From NCBI GenBank assembly GCA_022822245.1, contig JAJECB010000377.1, forward strand, positions 1-15,765: 15,765 nucleotides of DNA, read 5' to 3'. The position numbers were made by a program, and so were the translations under genes. The stretch is from Gammaproteobacteria bacterium. GTDB taxonomy: Bacteria; Pseudomonadota; Gammaproteobacteria; HK1. Positions 8,826 to 15,332 of this stretch are shown here, piece after piece. Numbering within the stretch: position 1 is the first letter of the stretch; every line of letters starts with the position of its first letter. The notes under the pieces were generated by a model. It saw only the letters and a program-made list of their open reading frames with translations. It searched no databases and had not been told where the DNA came from.

Positions 8826-10077
8826 GGAACCGCTCGGTGACGAGGGCGAGGAGCTGGCGGGCGAGGAGGGTCTTCGGGCCGGCCGGAAGGTCGGCGCGGC
8901 CGCCGTCCGGCCACAGCACGAGGAGCGCGTTCCGGTCGCTGTCGAAGCCGAGGCCGGAGTCGCCGACCCGGTTGCCGGCGATGAGGTCGAGGCGCTTTCG
9001 CTCGAGCTTCGAGCGGGCGTGCCGCTCGAGGTCCTCGGTCTCCGCCGCGAACCCCACCGTGAACGGGGGATCGTCGAGGGCGGCGACCTCGGCGAGGATG
9101 TCGGGAGTCGGCCGGAGCTCGAGGCTGAGGGGGGAGGCCGCCTTCTTGAGCTTGCCCGGCGCGGGGGCGGCCGGGGTGTAGTCCGCGACCGCCGCGGTGG
9201 CGATGAAGATGTCGCACCCTGCCGCGCGAGCGAGCACCTCGCGGTGCATGTCGGCCGCCGACCCGACCGGGACGACGCCGACCCCGGGGGGCGGCTCGAG
9301 GGCGACCGGCCCGGCCACGACGTCGACCTCCGCGCCGAGTCCGTGGGCGGCCGCGGCCACCGCGAACCCCATCTTGCCGGAGCTGTGGTTGCTGATGAAG
9401 CGGACCGGGTCGATCGCCTCCCGGGTCGGGCCGGCGGTGACGAGGACCCGGACGCCGGCGAGGGGCGCGGCGGATTCGGCTGTTTCGGCGGATTCGGCGG
9501 CCGGGCCGGAGTTCGCCGATCCCGAAGATCCGGCCGGCAACGAAGCGGAGCCGTCCCCGCCAAGCAGCTCGGAGACGATGTCCGCGGGCTCGCTCATCCG
9601 CCCCGGCCCCACGTCCCCGCAGGCTTGCCAGCCCGCGTCGGGCCCGATGATCCGGACCCCGCGCCCGGCCAGCACCGCCAGGTTGGCCTGCGTCGCGGCG
9701 GCCCGCCACATCTGCTGGTTCATGGCCGGGGCGAGAACGATGGGAGCCGCAGTGGCGAGGCACAGGGTGGCGAGGAGGTCGTCCGCGAAACCGTGCGCGA
9801 GGCGGGCCATCAGGTTCGCGGTGGCCGGGGCGGCGAGCACCACGTCCGCCCAGCGCGCGAGCTCGATGTGGCCCATCGCGGCCTCCGCCGTCTCGTCGAG
9901 GAGGTCGCGGTGCACCGGCTCCCCGGACACCGCCTGGAAGGTGAGCGGGGTGACGAAGGCCTGCGCGCCGGCGGTCATCACCACCCGCACCTCGTGCCCC
10001 GCGTCCTTGAGCCGTCGCACGATCTCGGGGCTCTTGTAGGCGGCGATCCCGCCCGCCACGCCGAGGATGATGTTCAT
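8797..10077 (-). CDS. coaBC: Bifunctional phosphopantothenoylcysteine decarboxylase / phosphopantothenate-cysteine ligase
   Basis: A 426-residue fusion enzyme for two coenzyme A steps: CoaB joins cysteine to 4'-phosphopantothenate and CoaC decarboxylates the product with FMN. The CoaC domain (1-~170) shows [10 protein letters not shown], the active-site [10 protein letters not shown] (H70), APAMNQQMW (PAMN 117-120) and [10 protein letters not shown] with C153. The CoaB domain (~208-426) shows [18 protein letters not shown] and [19 protein letters not shown], and GKLKK, then AGNRVG near 368-372. The linker (about 173-207) is Ser/Ala/Glu-rich and built on an 18-bp DNA repeat around 9469-9498 (GGCGGATTCGGC twice). 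ATG 10077 is the natural start, with a GGGA site upstream. It is divergent from radC and leads the coaBC-dut-algC-argB series. Confidence 0.96.
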   Translation of the reverse strand: MNIILGVAGGIAAYKSPEIVRRLKDAGHEVRVVMTAGAQAFVTPLTFQAVSGEPVHRDLLDETAEAAMGHIELARWADVVLAAPATANLMARLAHGFADDLLATLCLATAAPIVLAPAMNQQMWRAAATQANLAVLAGRGVRIIGPDAGWQACGDVGPGRMSEPADIVSELLGGDGSASLPAGSSGSANSGPAAESAETAESAAPLAGVRVLVTAGPTREAIDPVRFISNHSSGKMGFAVAAAAHGLGAEVDVVAGPVALEPPPGVGVVPVGSAADMHREVLARAAGCDIFIATAAVADYTPAAPAPGKLKKAASPLSLELRPTPDILAEVAALDDPPFTVGFAAETEDLERHARSKLERKRLDLIAGNRVGDSGLGFDSDRNALLVLWPDGGRADLPAGPKTLLARQLLALVTERFLAGRSVSHP

Positions 10078-10306
10078 GAATTCCCACGAATCGCGAGCCT
10101 GTTTCTGAACGCCGTCGAGGGAAATGCCTACCTCGGCAGCGGTGCCCGGGTGTTACCGTGCTCGCTCGCGACGCGGGGAGATTGTCCAGCAACGGGGGGC
10201 CGATGTCCAAGCCGGCGGCTTCGCGCGAGCGGGGCGCCGGCCGCGTCACGGGCGCCGGGAACGGCGGCTCGGGGGAGGGGGAAGGTGCAGGCGGGGCGCC
10301 CCCGAC

Positions 10307-10378
10307 GGAACGGCGGCGGGAACGGCGGTCAGGACGACGGCGGGAACGGCGATCGGAACGGCGGTTCGAACGGCCGCG
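10307..10378 (+). repeat. Six-unit imperfect 12-bp tandem repeat upstream of radC
   Basis: Units with consensus GGAACGGCGGTC begin at 10307, 10319, 10331 (degenerate), 10343, 10355 and 10367. In the radC frame they read as N-G-G-x repeats. They lie in the 369-base stretch between the divergent coaBC and radC starts (10078-10446), which otherwise shows no confident gene and no clear promoter. GTG at 10285, preceded by GGGGAGGGGGAAG, opens this frame and runs uninterrupted into radC, so the repeat may be an N-terminal extension rather than untranslated DNA. Confidence 0.75.
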
Positions 10379-10446
10379 GCGGGCGCGGCGGGCGGGGAGC
10401 CCCCGGCGGCCGCGAGCATCGCAATCGGACGGGGAACTACGGGGAC

Positions 10447-11160
10447 ATGCTGAAGGAAACGAAGGAGATGCCCTCGGGCGAAGGGCTCGGGATCAAGGAC
10501 TGGCCGGCGTCGGAGCGGCCCCGCGAGAAGCTGCTTCGCAAGGGTCCCGACGCGCTATCGGACGCGGAGCTCGTCGCCCTCTTCGTCCGGTCGGGAACGA
10601 GGGGCCGGACGGCGGTCGACCTCGCCCGGGGGGCGATCGTCGCCGCGGGCGGCCTGCGCGGGCTCCTGGACCTCCCCCGCGACGATCTCTACCGCCTGCC
10701 CGGCTTCGGGCCGGCGCGCTTCGTCGAGCTCCAGGCCTGCCTCGAGATCGGGCGCCGTCACCTCGCGACGTGCCTCGACCGCGGCGAGCCGCTCACCTCG
10801 ACGGTCGAGACCGCGCGCTTCCTGATGGCGAAGCTCCGGCACTTTCCCTTCGAGGTGTTCTCGTGCCTCTTTCTCGACAACCGCCACCGCGTAATCGAGT
10901 TCGAGGAGCTCTTCCGCGGCACCATCGACGGCACGAGCGTGCATGCGCGCGAGGTGGTGCGGCGGGCGCTCAACCACAACGCGGCGGCGGTGATCTTCGC
11001 CCACAACCACCCCTCCGGGGTCGCGGAGCCGAGCCAGGCGGACCGGCTCCTCACCGATCAGCTCGTCAGCGCGCTCGCCATGGTCGAGGTGACGGTGGTC
11101 GACCATCTCATCGTCGGCGACGGGGACTGCGTCTCCTTTGTCGATCTCGGCCTGCTGTGA
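10447..11160 (+). CDS. radC: RadC family JAMM/MPN-domain protein
   Basis: A 237-residue protein of the RadC (DUF2466) family; the E. coli relative has 222 residues. The family was once called a DNA repair protein, but its biochemical role is unsettled. Seen: [15 protein letters not shown], the usual N-terminus, a helix-hairpin-helix-like region near 80-97 ([16 protein letters not shown]), and a JAB1/MPN metal site with HNHPSG (186-191) and D199. ATG 10447 is given here; ATG 10468 with AAGGA upstream is an equally good start. The frame is open further upstream through a Gly/Asn/Arg-rich tract with a possible GTG at 10285. The position next to and divergent from coaBC is conserved in many gammaproteobacteria. 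The parDE pair follows within about 50 bases. Confidence 0.92.
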   Translation: MLKETKEMPSGEGLGIKDWPASERPREKLLRKGPDALSDAELVALFVRSGTRGRTAVDLARGAIVAAGGLRGLLDLPRDDLYRLPGFGPARFVELQACLEIGRRHLATCLDRGEPLTSTVETARFLMAKLRHFPFEVFSCLFLDNRHRVIEFEELFRGTIDGTSVHAREVVRRALNHNAAAVIFAHNHPSGVAEPSQADRLLTDQLVSALAMVEVTVVDHLIVGDGDCVSFVDLGLL

Positions 11161-11175
11161 TCGTGTGAGATATTG

Positions 11176-11189
11176 GTATTATCGAATAC
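11176..11189 (+). promoter_or_regulatory. Candidate operator/promoter of the toxin-antitoxin pair
   Basis: The short stretch between the radC stop and the antitoxin start is markedly A/T-rich for this window. It holds the inverted repeat GTATT-atcg-AATAC (11176-11189), which overlaps TATTAT (11177-11182), a plausible -10. No good -35 is visible. Ribbon-helix-helix antitoxins usually repress their own promoter by binding such palindromes, so autoregulation here is inferred. Confidence 0.4.
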
Positions 11190-11211
11190 GATGTTTCGGG
11201 AGAATCACGGC

Positions 11212-11472
11212 ATGTCCCGCACGACGACGATGACTGTTCGCCTCGGCGGTGCGCTCAGGGATTTCGTTTCGACCAATGTCGGTGAGAACGGGTCCTACGA
11301 GAACGTCAGCGAATACATCCGCGATCTCATTCGTCGCGACAAGGAGCGCTCGGAGCGGGAGGCCTTCGACCGCCTCAAGGCCGAGCTCGTTCACGCCTTC
11401 GCGGCGCCCGACGAGTCGTTCCATCCCCTCTCGGCCGAGGACGTCATCGCAAGGAACCGGGAGGACTCGTGA
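11212..11472 (+). CDS. ParD-like ribbon-helix-helix antitoxin
   Basis: An 86-residue protein with the ParD layout. Its N-terminal ribbon-helix-helix (TTTMTVRLGGALRDFVSTNV, then SYENVSEYIRDLIRRD) binds DNA, and its charged, flexible C-terminal half (AELVHAFAAPDESFHPLSAEDVIARNR) would wrap the toxin. ATG 11212 is chosen because GGGAG lies 9 bases upstream and the RHH strand starts at once; ATG 11191 is possible but adds residues with no match to the fold. The stop overlaps the toxin GTG (GTGA), the standard coupling that keeps antitoxin made first. It sits directly after radC at the start of the accessory region, consistent with horizontal arrival. CopG/RelB-type naming is the alternative. Confidence 0.87.
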   Translation: MSRTTTMTVRLGGALRDFVSTNVGENGSYENVSEYIRDLIRRDKERSEREAFDRLKAELVHAFAAPDESFHPLSAEDVIARNREDS

Positions 11473-11780
11473 TTTCGGTCCGGGTCCAGGAATCGGCCGC
11501 TCTTCGCATCGACGAGATCTACCGCTACACCCGGGACCGATGGGGGACGGTGCAGGCCGACGCTTATGTCGGCGGGTTGTTTGAAGCCTTCGACAAGATC
11601 GCGACCGGCGGCGTTCTCTCGCGCCCCATTCCGGCCGAGTTCGGGGTGGGCGGCTACGTCTTTCGGTACGAGAAGCACTTCGTGTACTGGAAACGGCTCG
11701 CCGACGGAGATATCGGCATCGTCACGGTTCTGCATGAGCGCATGCATCAGATTGCCCGATTCCAGGAGGAATTCGGGTAA
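11469..11780 (+). CDS. ParE/RelE-superfamily toxin
   Basis: A 103-residue protein with the compact RelE/ParE fold: N-terminal strand MISVRVQESA, then the helix pair LRIDEIYRYTRDRWG and ADAYVGGLFEAFDKIA, then the beta sheet GGYVFRYEKHFVYWKRL and DIGIVTVLHERMH. The VFRYEKHFVYWK segment followed by I.IVTVLHE.M is typical of ParE-type toxins, many of which poison DNA gyrase; RelE-type mRNA cleavage cannot be excluded from sequence. The GTG start overlaps the antitoxin stop. It looks intact and so presumably needs the upstream antitoxin. Its stop lies right at the point where a DUF2235 relic on the other strand breaks off. Confidence 0.87.
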   Translation: MISVRVQESAALRIDEIYRYTRDRWGTVQADAYVGGLFEAFDKIATGGVLSRPIPAEFGVGGYVFRYEKHFVYWKRLADGDIGIVTVLHERMHQIARFQEEFG

Positions 11781-11784
11781 CGGA

Positions 11785-12117
11785 TTCCGGTCATCGCCTC
11801 CGTCCCGCGGGCACGGTTCGAAGTCCCGGCACCGCTCGTCGATGGCGATCGCGTGGTATCCGAACCTCACTTCCGGAATCAGCGCGTGGTCGTACCACTT
11901 CTTGCTCGCGTTCATCGCCAGTGAATCGACGGTGTCCCAGACCCCGACGAACTGGACCGGGCAGTCGCGCCCGAAGGTGCTCCGGAACCTCGCCGCGATG
12001 TCCTCGTTCCCCTCGGTGTTGTGGATCCTCGACGAGCGCGTACGTCTCGACCACGTTCGTGTTGTTGCGTCCGTACTCGTTGCCGGTCCCGTCGCAGCAG
12101 ATGACGATGTTCTTCAT
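11785..12117 (-). pseudogene. DUF2235-family remnant (middle deleted, frameshifted, 3' end missing)
   Basis: From ATG 12117 the minus strand reads MKNIVICCDGTGNEYGRNNT, continuing NVVETYALVED, the N-terminus of DUF2235 alpha/beta-hydrolase-like proteins, the fold found in some type VI secretion phospholipase effectors. After about 30 residues the homology jumps frame to IHNTEGNEDIAARFRSTFG, then CPVQFVGVWDTVDS and FGYHAIAIDERCRDFEP, which in full-length relatives lie well over 100 residues further on. The GxSxG-type nucleophile segment is therefore missing. Homology ends near 11790, right beside the parE stop. The gene cannot make the enzyme. I infer an internal deletion plus truncation; the toxin-antitoxin pair may have arrived at the break. 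Confidence 0.75.
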
Positions 12118-12146
12118 CGGGTTCTTCTCTCGCGATACTTGAGGAA

Positions 12147-12183
12147 GGCCCCGGGAGGCCCGCAATGTCCGCAGGGCCCGGGA
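12147..12183. repeat. GC-rich inverted repeat ahead of the methyltransferase relic
   Basis: GGCCC (12157-12161) pairs with GGGCC (12174-12178) around a 12-base loop, and the blocks GGCCCCGGGA and GGGCCCGGGA repeat directly at 12147 and 12174. The 122-base gap between the divergent DUF2235 relic and the methyltransferase relic shows nothing else clear. Function unknown; it could be an operator or chance structure in GC-rich DNA. Confidence 0.28.
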
Positions 12184-12239
12184 TACGATTCCCCGCGGCT
12201 ACCCATTTCGATCGCAGTTGCTGACGTGTCGCTCGCACC

Positions 12240-13203
12240 ATGGCCCGGACCGCGGCAATGCGTGTTCTCGGCACTTATCGGTACCTCCGGCTCAAGAACG
12301 CCGTTCTGAGGGGCGGTTCCCGCGCCGATGCCGCGAGCGTCCATCTCGCACGGTACTGCTACGGCGTCTGGCTTCGCCACCTGACCGAGGCACATTCGCG
12401 CGGGCTTCCCGACGCACCGAGAACGGTGTGCGAACTCGGTCCCGGCGATTCGATCGGCGCTGGCATTGCGTCACTCATTTCCGGCGCGGAGAAGTACATC
12501 GCGATCGACGGGACGTGGGCGTGGGACGCTGGGAAGAACCTGGCCGTGTTCGAGGCACTCGTCAACTTGTTCCGCCAAAGGGCGCCGCTTGGTCAAGCCG
12601 GCTTGTTTCCCGGCGACGTCCTGACGGCCGACCGCATGGAGCGTTGCCTGGCGCCCGAGCGCCTTCACCGAATCCGCGAGTCCATTCTCCGCGTCAATCA
12701 GGGTGATTCCTGCATTCGATACGTCGTTCAGAAGGACGGTGACCCCATGCGAGAGCACGACGGGTCCATGGACATGATTCTCTCGCACGCCGTCATGGAG
12801 CATGTCAGGGGGTTTCCCTGGCATACGAAAGGATGAGCCGTTTACTGGTACCCGGGGCTTCATGTCCCATCGGATCGACTTCAAGTGCCATCTCTCGGCA
12901 AGAGATTGGAACGGGCATTGGGTCTACTCCGACCCTCTCCGGAGGTTGCTCTTCCTCGGGACACAACTCCCAGTCAACCGTGCCCCCTGCTCGGAACACC
13001 TACGGCTGATGCGGCTCCACGGCTTCGAGGTCCGGACCGAAGAGAGACGCTACTACCGTCGGGGGGTAACCCCGGCAATGCTCGCGGCATGCGGCTTGTC
13101 GGTGGCCTCCAGGATAGTCGTGGGCTCGGAGCCTCGCTCCGGAGCAATCACCTGCCGGCGGCCGCGAGCGCCTGTTCGTAGACGAGAAGCGTCTCCGCGC
13201 TGA
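12240..13203 (+). pseudogene. SAM-dependent methyltransferase, broken by two frameshifts
   Basis: The first frame runs from ATG 12240 to a TGA at 12834-12836. It shows TVCELGPGDSIGAGIASLIS with YIAID (SAM-binding motif I and the following acidic strand), then SMDMILSHAVMEHV (motif equivalent to post-II). The continuation LAYERMSRLLVPG lies in a second frame and FMSHRIDFKCHLSARDWNGH, then VYSDPL and INRAPCSEHL-like NRAPCSEHLRLMRLHGFEV in a third. Adding one G to the run at 12808-12812 and one to the run at 12854-12857 restores a continuous protein through to about 13125. The class resembles uncharacterised methyltransferases found in polysaccharide clusters; the substrate is unknown. The end is uncertain: the frame stays open to 13203 and overlaps the tail of the opposite-strand glycosyltransferase remnant. 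Confidence 0.78.
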
Positions 13204-13423
13204 TTCGATCGGCTGCGAACTCGGTTTCCGCCCGCCTCCTCCCTTCCACTCCCATCGCAGCCCGGCGGGACGGGTCGTCGACAAGCGCCAGGATCGCATC
13301 CGCCAATGCACGGGGTTCGCGGGCAGGGACCAACAGCCCGCTTTCTCCGTGGGTAACGACCTCCCGGCAGCCGGGAACGTCGGACGCGACGATCGGCCGC
13401 CCGCAGGCCGCCACCTGGCTTCA
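13148..13423 (-). pseudogene. C-terminal remnant of a GT4-type glycosyltransferase
   Basis: About 88 residues survive. They begin at the second half of the donor-site helix-loop (VAACGRPIVASDVPGCREVV), continue with HGESGLLVPAREPRALADAI (nucleotide-sugar-binding end of the GT-B fold) and finish with a helical tail ending LLVYEQALAAAGR. The family's E-x7-E motif is cut: the second Glu (CREVV) is present, the first is lost. An in-frame TGA (13421-13423) precedes the homology, and the N-terminal acceptor domain of about 270 residues is absent. The family moves sugars onto lipid-linked or polysaccharide acceptors at the inner membrane. It lies downstream, on the same strand, of a damaged regulator-like gene, which suggests a decayed surface-polysaccharide cluster. 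Confidence 0.72.
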
Positions 13424-13486
13424 GGCCGTCGCCACCGCGTTCGCGTGCGTGGCGACCGCGGTCCAGACCATGTTCGCTTCGCTCAT
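13421..13486 (-). CDS. 21-residue ORF, probably the stump of a deleted gene
   Basis: ATG 13486, with AGGGA just upstream, opens a frame for 21 residues beginning MSEANMVWTAVATHA and ending at TGA 13421-13423. The glycosyltransferase homology then follows in the same frame. It starts 5 bases after the stop of the upstream winged-helix gene, so its start looks genuine. I read it as the first codons of a lost gene joined by deletion to the glycosyltransferase tail. No function is recognised. Confidence 0.3.
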   Translation of the reverse strand: MSEANMVWTAVATHANAVATA

Positions 13487-13491
13487 CGTCC

Positions 13492-14109
13492 CTACTGCAG
13501 GAATGCCGGTACGAGGAAGCGGGACGGGTCGAGCCCGAGCTCTTCCCGGGTTGTGTTCAGGTCGTAGCGCTCGGCCACGCGTAGCTCGAAGTGGGTGCCG
13601 ATGAGCGCATCCGCCCGGCGGTTCGGGAACTCTTCGAGCGTACTCGCCACCGAGGCATGGATCGGGATTCTCGCCCGCCGTTCCAGGGTCGACCTCGGGT
13701 CGAGGATGGCCCGCACCATCACCCCGTCGGTTCGTGCGAGGGCCATGCAGGCAAGCTCCACGAGCTCGCTGTCGCCAAGAAGAACGATGTTCTCCCAGCC
13801 GCTTGCGCTGCAGACTCCGAACAGTGCCTCGTACTGGAGTCGCCCGTTGCGGAAGACGTCGAAGGAGGTGTTCAGGTACGCCGCCGTCAGCCTCGCCTCC
13901 TCCGCGAAGCCGGACGAGGTGAGGTAGTAGAGATAGCGCCGGACCGAGGCCTTCTGGAGCTTGACGAGGCCCTCCGTCACGAAGCGCTTCATGTGCCAGT
14001 TGACGATCCCGATCGACCCCCCGAGGTTGTCCGAGAGCTGGCGCTGCGAGATCGAGGGATTGCGATCGATCTCATCGAGGATCTACCGGACGAGGGTCTC
14101 GTTGGGCAT
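13492..14109 (-). pseudogene. Winged-helix regulator-like protein with in-frame TAG at codon 9
   Basis: ATG 14109 opens MPNETLVR, then TAG (14083-14085), then ILDEIDRNPSISQRQLSDNL and GGSIGIVNWHMKRFVTEGLV, a MarR/EPS-associated winged helix. The frame continues without break to 13492. The second domain (about residues 90-205) contains WENIVLLGDSELVELACMAL and RADALIGTHFELR, a Rossmann-like fold reminiscent of nucleotide-sugar or CoA-binding modules, and ends SRFLVPAFLQ. The next in-frame ATG (13992) would lose most of the first two DNA-binding helices. A single AAG- or CAG-to-TAG change explains the interruption. Relatives accompany exopolysaccharide or O-antigen genes. Readthrough, or internal initiation yielding only the second domain, is possible; I favour a young pseudogene. 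Confidence 0.7.
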
Positions 14110-14152
14110 GCGACGGTGCCCCGGGATGCACGTTCGGTTTTTGAGTGTACCG

Positions 14153-14165
14153 CCGTCCCGGACGG
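14153..14165. promoter_or_regulatory. Palindrome between the divergent regulator-like gene and the PhyH gene
   Basis: CCGTCC-c-GGACGG (14153-14165) is a perfect 6+6 palindrome in the 210-base divergent gap, about 44 bases upstream of the regulator-like start on the minus strand. It could be an operator; no supporting -10/-35 pair is clear on either strand. Confidence 0.25.
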
Positions 14166-14212
14166 AACCTCACCCGGGGCTCCGGTTACGCGGAGTTCCA
14201 TATCAGGCGTCG

Positions 14213-14266
14213 GTATCCGGGTTCGCCGGGCGGGCGGACTCGAACCCGATCGCCGAAACCGGATAC
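14213..14266 (+). repeat. Nested inverted repeat in the leader of the PhyH gene
   Basis: GTATCCGG (14213-14220) is inverted at CCGGATAC (14259-14266), and inside it GGGTTCG (14219-14225) is inverted at CGAACCC (14241-14247); all arms are perfect. The structure ends 53 bases before the PhyH ATG. It could be an mRNA leader hairpin or a protein-binding site. The inner part looks like a tRNA T-arm on the minus strand, but the stem does not pair as one. Confidence 0.5.
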
Positions 14267-14319
14267 TCTCGTGCTCCCAGCCAGCGAGGCAGGCGACAAC
14301 CCGGGCGAGGAGGGGAGGA

Positions 14320-15207
14320 ATGGACGGCAACGCGGCGGCATGGGACCCGGTGGCGTCGCGCCGCCGGCTCGTCGAGGAGGGGTACTGTCACGTTCCCGGG
14401 GTGCTCGACCCGACGTTCCTCCGGCGGGTGCAGGAGATGGCGGCGAACGTCCTCGACACCGTTGGCGCGGGACACCGCGCCCGTTGGAAGTCCCAGGGAA
14501 GCCTCATCGCCCTTGCCGACCACCCGCCGCTCGCGGTGCTCATCGCCTATCCCGGTTTCCAGGAGATGTTCGCCCGCATGGGGCTCGAGGATGCGCGCTT
14601 CACCTCCGGCTACATCATCAGCAAGCCGCCCGGCGGGCCGGCGCTCTTCTGGCACCAGGATTGGTGGGGCTGGCGCCATCCCGTCTCGCGCACCGACCGC
14701 ATCGTGCAGATCGCGCTCTTCCTGTACCTCACGGACACGAGGCGGCAGAACGGCTGCCTGCGCGTGATCCCGGGCTCGCACCGGCGCCCGCACCCGCTCC
14801 ACGAGGTCATCGACGCCCATAACCCGGCCCTCGCCGCCGTCGAGGACCCGGACGATCCCGCCTACGCATCGCATCCGGACGAAGTGGACGTGCCGGTATC
14901 GGCCGGGGACGTGGTGGTTGCCGATGCGCGGCTGGTACACGGTGCCCACCCGAACCGTTCCGGGCAGGAGCGCACCAACATCACCCTGTGGTGGCATCCG
15001 CACTACGCGAAGCTGCCGCCCGGGATCCGGGCGCGCCTGTGGGCCATCGTCGAGCGCGAGGAGGTCGATACGGATACGCCCGGCGAGCGCTCCCTGCGGC
15101 CGCACCGGTGGCCCGAGCCCTGGCGCAGCCAGGTGCTGCCGGTCCTGGCCGACGACCCTGGCCCGGTTGCGCCGGAGGCGTGGGTCCGGAGCCCCCGTTT
15201 CGACTGA
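14320..15207 (+). CDS. Phytanoyl-CoA dioxygenase (PhyH) family protein
   Basis: A 295-residue Fe(II)/2-oxoglutarate-dependent oxygenase. The double-stranded beta-helix core is visible: FWHQDWWGW supplies the HxD metal pair (H112, D114), DARLVHGAHPNRS the distal histidine (H207), and QERTNITLWWHP includes the arginine (R218) expected to bind the 2-oxoglutarate carboxylate. GYCHVPGVLD near residue 21 is the typical N-terminal strand, and NGCLRVIPGSHR is the family's core signature. ATG 14320 is preceded by GAGGAGGGGAGGA; the frame is open far upstream, but that part is antisense to the regulator-like gene. The substrate is unknown; family members hydroxylate fatty acyl-CoA, ectoine, halogenated or phosphonate compounds. 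It appears intact, unlike its upstream neighbours, and converges with the Uma2 fragment. The 125-base gap after it shows nothing clear. Confidence 0.9.
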   Translation: MDGNAAAWDPVASRRRLVEEGYCHVPGVLDPTFLRRVQEMAANVLDTVGAGHRARWKSQGSLIALADHPPLAVLIAYPGFQEMFARMGLEDARFTSGYIISKPPGGPALFWHQDWWGWRHPVSRTDRIVQIALFLYLTDTRRQNGCLRVIPGSHRRPHPLHEVIDAHNPALAAVEDPDDPAYASHPDEVDVPVSAGDVVVADARLVHGAHPNRSGQERTNITLWWHPHYAKLPPGIRARLWAIVEREEVDTDTPGERSLRPHRWPEPWRSQVLPVLADDPGPVAPEAWVRSPRFD

Positions 15208-15332
15208 ACGGCATGGGCGAAGATGGACTTGCAGGCCGCGTCTCGGGGGAGTGGGGGCGGAAGCGCGGAGCGGTTTGTTTCCGGGGGGCTCACGTCCTCC
15301 CACGGGGGGAAGAGCGAAGCGCAGGACCCGTT

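Noticed and set aside
9019..10284. Very long open frame that would extend radC upstream through coaBC
   Set aside because: It is antisense to the clearly coding coaBC gene; in such GC-rich DNA, antisense frames stay open by codon bias. Only the part after 10285 is worth considering.
10307..10378. CRISPR-like array
   Set aside because: The units are contiguous 12-mers without spacers, and no cas genes are present.
10203..10453. Separate small genes starting at ATG 10203 or 10124 in other frames before radC
   Set aside because: Their products are Arg- or Ala/Thr-rich translations of the same 12-bp repeat without any recognisable fold; the radC frame is the more economical reading.
12808..12857. 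Programmed frameshifting in the methyltransferase
   Set aside because: Two separate shifts would be needed within 50 bases and no slippery heptamer with a downstream structure is evident; decay, phase variation or sequence error is simpler.
14219..14247. tRNA T-arm-like sequence on the minus strand (GGGTTCGAGTCC)
   Set aside because: The T-stem does not pair beyond two or three bases, and no anticodon arm, D-arm or CCA end follows. It is better explained as part of the nested inverted repeat.
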